Below are positions 48,439 to 60,195 of a stretch of 64,000 bases of DNA, piece by piece. The notes under the pieces are model-generated. The model did not search any database. It was not told the DNA's origin and was given only the letters and a program-made list of their open reading frames with translations. This DNA comes from Gnetum montanum (lineage: Eukaryota; Streptophyta; Gnetopsida; Gnetales; Gnetaceae). Position 1 is the first letter of the stretch. Each line of letters starts with the position of its first letter. The DNA is taken from NCBI GenBank assembly GCA_015680685.1, contig MNCI01012629.1:798738-862737 (forward strand), in the 5' to 3' direction. Made by a program: the position numbers and the translations under genes.

Positions 48439-50571
48439 CATGAAAGCCATTGGTGAAGTAAGAGGCCCAGTTTTACTGTGTCCCCTTCTTTATTATATCC
48501 CTCATCATCCAAGCTTGTTCCACCCCAAGAATTTTCCCTTGGAAGAGTAGCTTTGGAAATGCATAAGTGTAAAAGATTGGATAGAGGTGGCAAACCACAA
48601 GTACCTTTTCTTCCTTGACTTGTATGCCTTTGTAGACCTTAGAAGTGTCCAACCACTCCTCAACATCCCCTATATGGACTAAGTCTTTGTTAGTTTTTTT
48701 TTGCAATTAGTGGGCCCTCATAGAGAATGCCAAAGAGGCCTGCAAAGAATTTATCTATGATGTTAAAGGTCACCCGCACAACATGGGCATGCATCATGAA
48801 GTAATTAGTGCTCTCACTAAAGGAGTTGATGATGGAAATCATCTCTATCACTGGGATACTTGGGCTAATATCCAAAAAAAGGTCCATTAACCTTGTCTAC
48901 TAAAGCTTCATGGTTATCTCCACTAGGGCCTCATAGCACATCCAACGTTGTGAAATCTCAACCTCACCATATTTCATGATGAGAGTGGCCTTAGTGTAGC
49001 CTGTTTTAACCACCGTGACTTCTCCTAACTTAACTGTAGCTTGAACAGGTGAAAGTAAAGTTAGAAACATAAAAAAAAGCTAGGTAGAAAATGCATATAG
49101 AAATGAATGATACACTACTCACATGACACAAATGGTGTGCGAGATAGTAGTGGTGGGACTAAAATCTCCTCCATCCTTGATATGCCAGTCACCCATTCAG
49201 TATCCAACCAACTGAGAGCCCAACACCTCTCATAAGACTTAGAATATCAATGAGGGAGTTCCACTAGTTCAGTCCCAATCTACCTAATCGTTGCTTCATG
49301 AACATTATCAAAAGATGAGAATTCCTATAGAGCAATAAGAGTCAAGTTCAACACCCCCTCCTCATCATGGAGGTCATTTGTGTCAATGCTAAACTTGGCA
49401 ATAGTCATGAGTGGTTAGCATCTTAATATGAGTCATAATCAAGTGAATAGTGCAAGAGTCATAAGAGGACTCATCCTTTAACACAATCCACTATCTGAGG
49501 TGGGTTCTAAAAAAGAGTATGTATGTGTTGGGAAACAAGCAGCATGTTGTTCTTGTTGTAGCACTAGAATTCTGGTATCTCCAAGATCCTAAACAAAGGC
49601 CTAAGGCCCTTGCAACCTTGGCCTAAACTCCCTACTCCTTCATCATTGGCAAGCTCATTAGATATGAACCTTAGGATGCCTTAGTTCATCCCATGCACTA
49701 GCATTTCTGTTATGACGCTAGCTGCTTCTACTACCAAGTGTGACCATATCATCACATTGAAGTAGCAGAGCAAAAATTTTAGGAACTCTTGTTCTCCTAA
49801 CCTAAACCATATTTCCTAGTAAGCCACATGTGTGTCTAGTGTAGGTACGTTTAACACAGGTTTACTCATGTAGCACAAGATACCCATTAGTTCAACCACA
49901 ACAAGGATAGGTTTCAAAAATACCTTACAACCACAATAATAACAACAAGAGAATGTTAGTATTGAATAAAAAATAAAAAAATAAAAAAATTCATAAAAAT
50001 TAGACTTAACATATTAGTAAAACCCTTAACTTCCCCATCAGGCTCCACAAAAAAGCAACGTTAGCATACCCATCTAACGTGTCTAGTTCCCAACAAGACA
50101 TAGCACTAACATCTACAAACATTATAATTGTAAAAATTTCAAAAAATTCACTAACTATTAGTTATGCTCTGCATAGAGCATAACCTTCAAAATTACAAAA
50201 TATCTTCTAGGTATTGGCTATGCTCCCTATAGAGCATAGCAACTACAAAAATTTTCAAAGTGTTGGCTATGCTCCCTACGAAGCGTAATAAATATAAAAA
50301 TTTCCAACTATCAAAAAAATTTTAAACTATTGGTTATGCTCATCATAGAGTGTAACCTATTAACTATGTTTCCTATAGAGCATGACACTAGAAAATCAAA
50401 AAAATTTCTAACTTTTTACAGTCATGCTATTAGGAGTGTACCCTGGCATGATAGTTGTGACCCTCGTAATCACCTTGCCTAGATCATTATGCTTTGCATT
50501 TTCCTTCAAGTCGCCTTGACTGTAGCTAAAAACAAATAAAAGAAAAATGTGTGTTTACACAAACCATTACA

Positions 50572-50676
50572 GCCCTATCCTGTGTCACATGTGAGATACC
50601 AAAAAAGCCCTATCCCACATCATGTGCGGGACATCAAAAACCCATGTCCTGCATTATGTGTGGTACACACACAAAA
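50572..50676. repeat. 35-bp tandem repeat, three copies
   Basis: Diverged units begin at 50,572, 50,607 and 50,642, each with CCTGTGTCACATGTG- or CCACATCATGTGCGGGAC-like sequence and an A-rich end. The Cys-rich ORF over it is a by-product of the repeat. It lies in intron 1 of the E2 antisense gene. Confidence 0.65.
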
Positions 50677-50854
50677 AAGAGACACCCTCACAACATAAAA
50701 AACCCTAGAAATCCACAAAATCCACCATGTGCATCCCCTCTCAGGGCCATGAGTCATGGTAGCTATGGTAGTGGTGGTGGTTCTTGCCCAAGGCAAGCCA
50801 TTCTCAAAACCCCAAAACCCTAAGGTGAATAAGAGGAAAGGAAAAAAACTAAAG

Positions 50855-52517
50855 TGTAGTGTAGCGACCAGAAATTTTGGTGGATGGAAAACCCCAACGG
50901 GTCGTCGATCATTGATAGTCTTAACCCCATTTCCAGAGGAGGGTTGTGCTGGATGGGACAGAAACAAGACACCCTAAACAGTCTGGTCGATCAGATAGGG
51001 ACTTAGTTGGTGTCAATATAACCTTTTGCAATGTGTGATTTGAAACCAAATTTTATAGCATAAAAACAATATTTTAAACATAAAAGATGCAGGAAACAAT
51101 GTAAAATGTGATGATAAATAGGATAGCAAAGTAGAATGCAGTTAGGGAAATGCACTGCTTCAAGATTATGACTTTACTTTGTCAAGGTGGATACAATTAG
51201 TTGCGCAACATCGGGAAGTGCAAAGATCCCAAAGGTAACCAAGGTGTTTAGAGCAAGACAGTTGGATGCTTGAACATGGACTTGGGAGTCGACAATGCAG
51301 AATGCTACCAAGGTGGTAGGAAAAAGTAGGACAAAATGCCAAATGGGAGTGCTAACTGCTTACAATGCCAAATAGAGAGCTAACTTTTCTTTTTCTTGTC
51401 AGCCAAAAAAATTGTTAGCTAACCAAATTGCCAAGAAAATCAGACTCAAACCTTGATGGTCATTGGGGTATTTATAGGACCGAGGGCATATGAAAGATGT
51501 AGTTTGGACACCATGTACCCTAGGCTTATGCTAACCTATCTATGCTACATGTGCCTACATGACCGTTGGATGAGCCTGCCATGTTGTAATTACAAGTTTG
51601 CCACATTGTAATTGCACTGTCAAAGCAATAGTGTGATTAGGTGGAGTGCATTGATGTAGTGTAACTTCTTGTCATGATTTTCTATGCTTTGTAGCGTAGC
51701 ATGTTTGGTGTAGCATAGCATCTTTTCACACTGTGCTATGCTACACAGCGTAGCGTAGCTTCGGTTCAAAGCAAAAATTTGCATTGTATCCTACTGCATG
51801 CATTGGGAACCTTTGAAGTATGTTGACTATTTACTACATACTTGCTATGCTACATAGCATATCATAGCGTAACAACTATCCTTAGTCGCAAAAAATATTT
51901 TTAATCTACAAACTTTTCCTTTTGAATTGTGAAGCTTGTGAACTTGCTCATCCCTCCCTTTGAGATGCCTTCTGTCACTTTCAAATAATTGTTATGCCTC
52001 ACTGCGCCATGTACCTTAGCATAGCATAGTAGCAAACATGACCTGATTTTGGCCAAGTCCATCACTTTGTAATGGAAGGAGACATTGTTGAAGGACTTGA
52101 AGTTGGGCAAGGGGACTGACCGTCTAACTTATGCTACGCTACACTACGTTGCATAGCATAGCATAGTGTAGCACTTCGCTTCTGCAAACGTCTTCTGAAG
52201 TTTGCTACTCTACATAGTGTAGCATAGCATAGCAAAACTCCTTGACTTAGAAAACTTGCTGAAGCGTTTTGCACATTTTGAGCACTACCAGCAATTCTAC
52301 GCATGACTCCTAAGTGCGCTGTCAGCTGGATGAACTACTCAGGTGGGCAGGCTAGAGCATTCGTTTAGCCTATTGACACTTGGGGTAGAAAAACATTTTG
52401 AACTGGATAGTCTGAACATCAGAGCATCCATCTTCTGAAGAACTACCATGACACTATGCAATTTGCAAAGACCTAGTGGAGCAAGCATGCCTTTGAATTT
52501 TTGGGTGTTTCATGTAG
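50855..52517 (-). mobile_element. Solo LTR of the E1 type, with TGTAG target duplication
   Basis: 50,860-52,512 starts TGTAGCGACC and ends GGGTGTTTCA, the E1-LTR ends, and is flanked on both sides by TGTAG (50,855-50,859 and 52,513-52,517). TATAAATA is at 51,469-51,476 on the minus strand. CTATGCTAC/GTAGCATAG palindromes lie near 51,692-51,760, 51,842-51,875, 52,128-52,171 and 52,206-52,233. No internal element sequence is attached, so it is a solo LTR left by recombination. It lies in intron 1 of the E2 antisense gene and points the same way as that gene. Confidence 0.9.
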
Positions 52518-52810
52518 AGCGTAGTACCTTATCTTGCTAATGGCATCTTCCTTCAGTCTTCTATCTGTACTTTAGGAAGGTGCCTTAGTACGCATTCTCC
52601 ATTATCCATGTTGGTGAGGCTAGGGTTTTGGAATTCACTATGGTGTGTCATGGTTGAATGGTTATGCTCTTGTTTTCCTAATCCTCTTTGCTACACTCTA
52701 GCTTCCTCTCTTTCATCTCTATGCTTTTCTTTCCTTTGCCTTAGTTGCACTATGCTTGGTGATTGTTTGTTTCAACTTTGAAAATGATAGATTGACTATG
52801 GTAAAACTCT

Positions 52811-52818
52811 TATTTATA
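52811..52818 (-). promoter_or_regulatory. TATA box of the E2 antisense gene
   Basis: TATAAATA on the minus strand followed by AGAGTTTTACC and TATCATTTTCAAAGTTGAA. The ATG lies about 200 bases downstream. The block corresponds to 7,349 in E1 and 19,295 in E3. Confidence 0.65.
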
Positions 52819-53281
52819 CTCTTTTAGGGTAAAGGACACATCACCCTCATGCATACTATCCCATGTTCCACACGTAACATAGGACTGTACCATGTCCTAC
52901 ATGTAATGTGGGATGAGCGTAGCACACAGAGTTAGAAAAATTTTCTAACTTTTTTAGCATTTCCATACTGAGAAAATTTTTTGCATTTTTTCTGATTTTC
53001 CAATAAACACCTAGCCTATTCCCACATTCAAAACTTTCCAAGCCTTGCGTAAGCAGATGCATCCTGTGCACACCGTGATCCACTACGACCTTAAACTAGC
53101 AATCCTAAGGCTAATTAAGGCCCCAAAATTAATTTACATACTTTCTTATCTAATCCCACAATTGCAGTTAGGAAAAATTTCATAACATTCTCCTCCTTAT
53201 TTTATGCATTTCACCTTATTAAGATAGGTGCAGCTTGACATTTGTTTGGTTGTTTTATAGGATTTTTGGCAGGATTGTAGA

Positions 53282-56200
53282 ATGAATGCATACGAACATC
53301 TTCATTCACCCTTGGTCTTAACTAGACCTTATGGTGATTCCACAAGATTCGTAAACATTGAACTCCTAAACTTTGAACCTATGACTTATGACACAAATGT
53401 AGCATCCCTAGAGACATCTTTGGATTCGCTATATCATCTAGTTAGAGCTCTAGACTTAGAGGTAGGTGACATAATTGAGGATCCTCTCATAGAAGTCCCT
53501 ATAGCAACAAGTAAAGGTGAGGCAAATACATTGAAACTTAGTTCCTTGTTAGAGCCTCAAATCAAATAAAGCATCTCAAAAGTTCTCAACAATAACATCA
53601 AGGCATTCACATGGTCTTATGAGGACATGTTAGGCTTGGACCCTCGCATAATACAACATAATATTATCCTTAATCCTTGCATAAAAATAGTCAAATAGAA
53701 AGCTTACAAGGTCAAACCTAAGGTGGTGTTGGTAGTTTGTGACAAAATCACTAAGCTTTATAAGCTAGTTTCATTCAAGCAAATTTGGATCAACCTGGAG
53801 CACTAGCTCAGCACCACCTTCATGATCCCTTTGGGTATGTTTTTCTATACAATGATGTCCTTTGGACTAAAGAAGGTAGGAGAAACCTACCAAAGTGTGA
53901 TGACATATATCTTTAGTAATTATCTACTAGCCTTGCTCAATGACTATGTTGATAATATAGTAGTTAAGTCTAAGGTACCTCATCACCATGCAGATGCCTT
54001 AGAACACATCCTAAAACATTGCCTTAGACATTACCTTAGGTTAAACCCCAAGAAGTGTGTATTTGATGTCAAGATTGGTCACATGATAGGCTTTTTAATA
54101 TCAAAAGCAAGTATATGTGTAGACCTTGATAAAGTTAAGGCTATCACCAACTTAGCACAATCGGTAAAGCTAAAAGACTTATGTAGGTTATAAGGTAGAT
54201 TACAATTCATATGTAGGTTTATCATAAGGTTGATTGATAAGTTACAGCCAATGTAGCATTTTCTCAAAAATGGGATCCACTTTGAGTGGGCAATGCAATG
54301 CCAAAAAGCATTTGATAACCTCAAAAAAGAGCTAGCTCAACTTCCAATAGTTTATCCTCTACAAGGAGATAAGCCATTCTACATCTAATTTACAACCTTA
54401 GATATGTCCATTTCTTCTCTACTTTTCCAAAAGTGACATGATGGCTCAAAGGTCCCTGTTTACTACTTAAGCCATGCCCTAGTGGCCCACAAGGAAAAAT
54501 ACAATAATGTAGCAAAAAATTAGCTTCCCTATGTTTTTGCACTCAAGAAATGTAGACATTATCTCTTTTGTAGTTAGGTTAAGATTATTTGCAAAAGCAA
54601 TGTACTCTGGGCAATTACTACAAACATATACGAAAGTAGTCAAATTGAATGGTGGAAAGTAATGACCATAGAGTTTGACCTTCACTACATAGCACAAGAA
54701 TCCACAAAGGGTCAAGAAATAGCCACATAGCTCACAACTTCACCCATAGATGATCAAGTAACAATAGATCCAAAATTTTCAAATGAGCATGTCAATAGTG
54801 TAAGTTAAGTACCTACAAAATTTGAGGCATTTTTACACTTTGATGATGCTTCAACCACACAAGGTGGTAGTGCCACTACTTTTATCACATTTCCATCTAG
54901 CGATCTAACCATTTATGTATCATTTTGCATTTCTTTGCACAAAAAACATAGTGAAGTATGAAGGTCTCCTTAGAGGTTTCTTATCAGCCCATGATTTAGG
55001 AATCCAAAACATAGCAATCTGAGGTGATTAATAGCTTTTTGTTAATTAAGTTATAGAGGTTTATGCTTGTAAGGCACAACATTTACAACCTTACTATGAT
55101 TTGGCAAAACACTTACTCAAATAATTTGCAACTGTGGATGTCCAACACATTCCCCATAACAAAAATTCTATTGCTAATGCAGTAGCCACTTTAGCATTAA
55201 GCATAGCACCCAACCTTTTTTTCCTTACCTACTTTGATAGTGGATTGCACCAAATCTCTTTCTCAAACAAAAATCATTACATCTATAGATGTGACAAGCA
55301 CAGCTAATGCCCAGGAGTGGTATGACAACATTTAGACATACCTCCAACAGGGAGAGCCTTCGCAAAATCTAACCTCTGCCCAAAAAGATGTAGTGTGAAA
55401 ATGATCATGATAGTATGTCCTTGTAGGTGATAACACCTTGTTTCATAGATCCTATGATGGAATACTATTAACCTACTTTAGCAGTAGTAAAGTGCAAACA
55501 ATCGTTGATCAAGTCCATAAGGGACTATGCGGAGACCACATAGCACCCAAGGCAATCGTAGCAAGAATTAGATGCTTAGGCTACTATTGGCCTTACATGG
55601 AGTGAAATTGCATTTCCAAGGTTAGAAGACGTGATGTGTATTAGTGACATGGTAACCTAATGCACGTGCCACCCACTAAACTACATACTACATAGATCAC
55701 ATGGTCGTTCCAACGCTAGGGTTTGGATATCATAGGATCTATAATGCCTAAGTCTTCTGTGGGACATAGCTTCATTATAACTGCAACTAAATAGTTTACC
55801 AAGTGGGTTGCAAATTTATTCTAGATAACATAGTGACATGATTTAGTCTACCCATGACTATAGTCATAGATAATGGCTCACAATTCAACAGTGTAGAAAC
55901 AAAAGCATTCTGTGGACATCTTGACATCAAACATTCCTTCTCATCACCATACTACCCACAAGAAAATGGCCAAGCAAAGGCTATGAACAAAGTTATCATC
56001 AAGCTTTTGAAGAGGATGCTTAACAACATTGAACAACAATGGCATGAACAACTAGTCTATGTGCTATGGGCCTACTGCATGACATTCAAAACAACAACAG
56101 GTAAGACACCATATAGTCTTGTGTATGGATTTGAAGCAATGTTACCTCTTGAATTGTAGGTCTCATCACTTTGTATGATCCTTTTGAGCTTCATTGATAA

Positions 56201-56517
56201 GATTGAAAATAATGAGTTGAGAACCATTAACCTCAAATCTATAGAGGATGAGTGCATGCAAACACTTGATCACATCGAGTGGTATCAAAAAAAGTAATGA
56301 CAAAAAACATTGTCACAATTAGCATTAACATTCAATCAATAAGGAGGACCTGGCCCCCAAGCTCATTCATGAGCCTGTAGAAAAATTCTTGGTAATAAAG
56401 GCCTATGAAAATGGAGCATTAAAGCTTTCTAATCCAAATGGCAATGAGATTGCCAATTCAATCAACCACTCATACCTAAAGTTGTACTACACCTCATGCG
56501 CAATGCCATGTCAATGA
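53282..56517 (+). pseudogene. pol: E2 pol: RT, RNase H, integrase (degenerate, RT deletion)
   Basis: The ATG is 22 bases after TTTTATAG (AG at 53,259-53,260). A 95-residue open start (NAYEHLHSPLVLTRPYGDST; RALDLEVGDIIEDPL) matches E1 and E3. In RT about 70 residues are missing at about 53,776 compared with E3, including the FIDF-DLN and FMDG motifs with the first catalytic Asp. MMSFGLKKVGETYQS and YVDN (the second Asp is Asn) remain. RNase H traces: FDLHYIAQES-like near 54,675 and LHFDDASTTQGGSAT near 54,840. Integrase: HKGLCGDHIAPK (55,517), GLDIIG, VIDNGSQFNSV (55,860), YYPQENGQAKAMNKVI (55,950; catalytic Glu is Lys), LVYGFEAMLPLE. C-terminus GALKLSNPNGNEIAN, YLKLYYT ends at 56,517. Confidence 0.88.
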
Positions 56518-56534
56518 CAAAGAAAGATAAGTGA

Positions 56535-56795
56535 ATGTCTACTATGATGTTAAACTAGCATAGAACATCTACTACAATGTTAAACTAACACAAAACATCC
56601 ACTATGATGTTAAACTAGCATAGAATATCCTTGGGCTATAACAGTAAACTAGCACCATAGCATGGTCTACTATGACCTTAAACTGGTAGTCCACCATTCA
56701 CTAAGATGTTAAACTAGCACTTAGCAGTTTTCTAGGACTATAAACTAGTACATCATGGTCTACCAAGACCTAAAATTGGGTTCATAGTTCAGCAT
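56535..56795 (+). repeat. Short tandem array downstream of E2 pol
   Basis: About eight units with CTATGATGTTAAACTAGCA-like cores, starting some 20 bases after pol. Same family and place as in E1 and E3. Confidence 0.8.
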
Positions 56796-58376
56796 TCATA
56801 GTTCAACAAACATAGTTCTATGAACAAGTGAGCATGAATACTTCCAACCATCTATCACTTACCCACACATCTTAGGCAAAATGGGGTGGGGCATTGTAAT
56901 TCTAGAATGAAGTTCATGACATCAAGGAAAAGCCCTCTAGAATATTTGTAGTGTCCCTGTCCTCAGCATCTTACTTATCTTCTAAAGATGCCTTTAGGCA
57001 TCTTGATGACCTTCCAGAGCTACTACCATCATCACCAATCATCTTGGTCAGAGCTCTCACTATCAACATCATTTGCTAAAGAACTAATGATACTATGTCC
57101 TAGCCACAATAATACCATCCTTCAGCCCTCACCATCATCCAGGCTTGGAATAGCATACAATGGCATGGCTCCCCGCCATGCTAATGGGTTTTATAGCTTC
57201 TATTTTTGGTGAGGACTCCCAAGCACCTGCATCACCAATGCCTTTAGCCATTTGGATGCTCACTTCTAGTGTGGCTACTAGAGCTTTCGTAGTTTACTAC
57301 CACTAATGCCTGCACTAGCCTTCCTACTTTAGGCATTGCATGCACTTGCACTTGACACAATACTCATGGCCCTTGTAGTGCCCTAGAAAATAGGACTTGA
57401 CCTTCATCTCACATGGTGTGGTTTTTTTTTCTTAGTTTCTTTGTGTTGAATTTGTAGGATGAAGCCTTAGGGATGTTGCTCAAGGGTGCATTCCATCGAG
57501 GTGGCAAGTCACCACACTACTCCAATGTGTCTGCTTTGACTCGCCAAGCTACTCAAGAGTGTGCATCCCTATTATTTCCATTATATCTTATTCACATTTA
57601 CCCATTTTCCTTACATTTTCCTGCATTCCCTACAAGCTTCTCTAATATACATAACACCATTTTTTTAGTCACATGTAGAACCCATGACAGACATAATGCA
57701 ACTCATCTCATGGAGGAGGCCTTTGTGGGCTAGTCAAAGCCCCAAGTGGATGTAACACAACTCATCCTGAGGAGGAAACACCTATCATACAAATGTTATG
57801 TAGTTGGCTCTAAGAAAATTTTGTTGAGTGGCATGTAGTCCTCCCAATAATAAAAAATCCTCAGAAAAAAGAGAACAAATGAAAAAGAAGTAAGAAAGTG
57901 AAAACAAAAAGGAAAGAGAGAGAAAATGAAAACAAAACTAATAGTAAAATAAAAATGGATCAAAATGAGTGCCTAAGTAAAAATAGCAAAGTTTCCATAT
58001 TACAATTGGTCTAACCTTGGATCAACCATCTCACAAGCACTCTAACGAGAGCTTAAAATATAAGGGATAGACCACCTCCACATGCTAACTCCTTCACAAG
58101 CACTCTGACAAGGGATCATGATTTGGCAATAAGTATCATGGTGTCGTATCCCACAACTGCATATACAATGAGCATTTTTTCCACTTGCTATCTCTTGACC
58201 CATCGCCTTAACCTACTCCCTACCATACTTTATTCCCTTAGCACTCTTAAGCATGGTGAAACATTATCTAATTAGGCACTAATGAGTGGTTTTGGTGTCG
58301 TGTTCACTGTGGTGTTTCATATTCTTTGTTGATGTCTCTCGAGCCATTCCTCCATATTCCAACAAAGAGGGGCCAA
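56796..58376 (+). other. E2 3' untranslated region and polypurine tract with hairpin
   Basis: No gene is supported. The conserved duplicated AACTCATC-GGAGG block is at 57,690-57,785. The polypurine tract AACAAAGAGGGGCCAA ends at 58,376. GGTGTTTCAT at 58,311-58,320 can pair with ATGAAACACC across the LTR border, and CTTTGTTG at 58,324-58,331 with the CAACAAAG of the tract, as in E1. Confidence 0.7.
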
Positions 58377-60195
58377 TGAAACACCACCAATTTTGAGCTT
58401 CTGCACTTTAATGGTAAATTTGTCTAAGTGTCAAAACTTGGTAAATTTTTCTAAGTGTTTGTGATATGCTCAGCATAGCATGCATTACAACCAATTTTGC
58501 AAAATTTTCTAAGTGTTAGTAGCAATGACATGAAAATTTTTCTAAATGTCCTGCTATGCTCTCAATCTACTTGCTATGCTTCCCAGCATAGCTAGCATAG
58601 CACACACTTCCATGGCCAGTTTTCTCAAGTGCCAAGCTAGAAGTTGTTAGGATCACTTGGGATGAATGAAAAGTTCAATAAATTTTCTATCTCTTCGGTT
58701 GTCACACTTGCTATGCTCCCTAGCATAGCCAGTGTAGCACATGTCCCAATTGCTAGTTCACCCAAGTACCAAGCTAGATGTTGTTAGAAATGTTGGTGAT
58801 GGACAAAATAGTTCAGCAAATTTTCTCTCTCTTGGGTTGCTACACTCTACTACGCTCTCCAGTGTAGCAACCATAGCATAGGTTCTAATGCTCAATTTTT
58901 CCTAAGTGTTGGACAAGGATCTATCAAGCTAGCTCAACATGGAAGGCACATTGACACACTTTCTAACTCTTGAGACTACCTCTCCTGCTATGCCTCAGAG
59001 CATAGTTAGCATAACCAGTGTGAAACATCAAAATTTTTCAAAATTTCACTAAGAGTTATGTTACGCTTTAGAGCATAGCTAGCTTGACACTAGAGAGAAG
59101 CCTCTAATAGCCTCCAGAACATAGCATCAACCTTTGTCTTGACTCCAACGTTCCTTCAACAACCAAGATTAGCAATTTTCATCTCTTTTGCACCCCCATC
59201 GATCCCTAAAATTGTTGCTACACTTGACCCTCCTCAAAAGAGGGGAAAACATAGTCCCAGAGCATTGCCTCTAAGTCACATTATTTTTTTCACTGTTTGA
59301 ACATACACTATGCTCTTTCAAACTCTGGCACATGTAGTCTAAGCAGTGTTGTCATAATTCAACAATCTCTAGGAACCCATTGCTATTATTTAGAGCATAA
59401 CACATTGGTACTCTCATGGGAGCGTAACATGTTAGCATAACCCCATCTACGCTCATGGCATATGGCATCCATGCCATGTGACACCCAATCCACATCTCAA
59501 GCTAACCCTAGCCCTATAAATACCCTACATTCAGCACTCTAGGGGTTGAAAAACCAAAAGAGCATTGGGCATTTTAACTTTCTAAGAATCCTTGGCATTC
59601 TTGCCCCTGAGCACCTAAGCTTTACACCTTGGAACCTCCCAAAACATAGTCCACCATTGCACTTGCAAAACTTAGCAATAACCAACCCAATAGGTTCAAT
59701 CTCCACTACAACTATTATTTCCATGTCCTAGGAGTACTAGAAACTATGACTGCACTACTACGCTGCCACTATGCCTACTTGTATAGCATGTACCATTCTC
59801 ACCTCTTTTTCTACAATAGCTACACTCCCCCTTTTTGGGGTAGTGCATTTTTCATTCTCAAGCTCTATTCCACTTTTTCAAGCATTCTTCTTTGATATTA
59901 AGCATAAATATTACATTTTTCTACTATTTGATATGTATTTTCACATTTACGTTGTTGTTCTTACGCTAGGAAACCCTGCTACACTCTACCTTAGCCTATC
60001 CCAGTATCCATGCATAACATAGTATAAACCCCTCTTACACATGGTCATTTTAACACCAATTTCCTATATAATTGACAAGACTATTTAGGGCACCTTGTTC
60101 CTGTTTCCTAGCACGACCCTTGGATAGATTCGGGGTTAGGATGTATGCTTCCTAACCTCTTAGTGTTCCAACCACTAATGTTTTCAGACATCACA
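58377..60195 (+). repeat. 3' LTR of E2
   Basis: This LTR is 1,819 bp, starting TGAAACACCACC and ending CAGACATCACA. TATAAATA is at 59,515-59,522. It is very similar to 40,847-42,644 and more distantly related to the E3 and E1 LTRs. U3 has six paired motifs of the type GCTATGCTCC-CTAGCATAGCC, spaced about 100-150 bp between 58,470 and 59,080. Confidence 0.88.

Larger units (their letters stand above)
46435..52609 (-). pseudogene. Antisense multi-exon gene of E2, interrupted by solo LTR
   Basis: Exon 1 begins at ATG 52,609 (MDNGECVLRHLPKVQ, then a stop). Its intron contains the solo LTR. Exon 2 is about 49,400-49,130 with SWLDTEW and ends at CATGTGAGTAG. Exon 3 begins after CTACAG near 49,041: MKYGEVE, RLMDLFLDISPSIPVIEM, SFSESTNYFMMHAHVVRVTF, GDVEEWLDTSK, FPKLLFQGKILGVEQAW (48,540). 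The C-terminal exon (47,320 to about 46,575) has CRHINEHLW, YARY, THEMIEQ, MDLLARKNQD, FSLGPPSWTAMEKGK and DEILRCLEVGL. A last exon (46,479-46,435, after AATGTAG) reads LGNGVGPSRAADE and stops. Exon order, intron positions and strand match E1. Stops are numerous. Confidence 0.75.
40847..60195 (+). mobile_element. E2: Tat/Ogre-like element with antisense gene, inserted in E4
   Basis: Order: 5' LTR, gag-protease, repeat array, antisense gene (minus strand) interrupted by a solo LTR, antisense TATA box, pol, repeat array, conserved 3' block, polypurine tract, 3' LTR. It is the mirror image of E1 and uses the E3-type LTR. Length is about 19.4 kb, or 17.7 kb without the solo LTR. The candidate target duplication right of the 3' LTR is TTCTT (60,196-60,200). 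The left one is lost at the N. Confidence 0.9.

Noticed and set aside
50551-50823. Cys-rich ORF resembling a zinc-knuckle protein
   Set aside because: The regular Cys pairs come from three copies of a 35-bp tandem repeat.
50860-52512. LTR-like sequence first taken as the built-in promoter of the E2 antisense gene
   Set aside because: Its TG/CA ends and the TGTAG duplications show a later solo-LTR insertion. The conserved antisense TATA box lies outside it at 52,811-52,818.
5000-57000. Directed mutation (for example methyl-cytosine deamination) as the source of the many TAG and TGA stops
   Set aside because: Many stops sit at former Gln or Arg codons, but several (such as Tyr to TAG in E1 RT) do not fit. 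A proper count against a consensus is needed, so I do not claim it.
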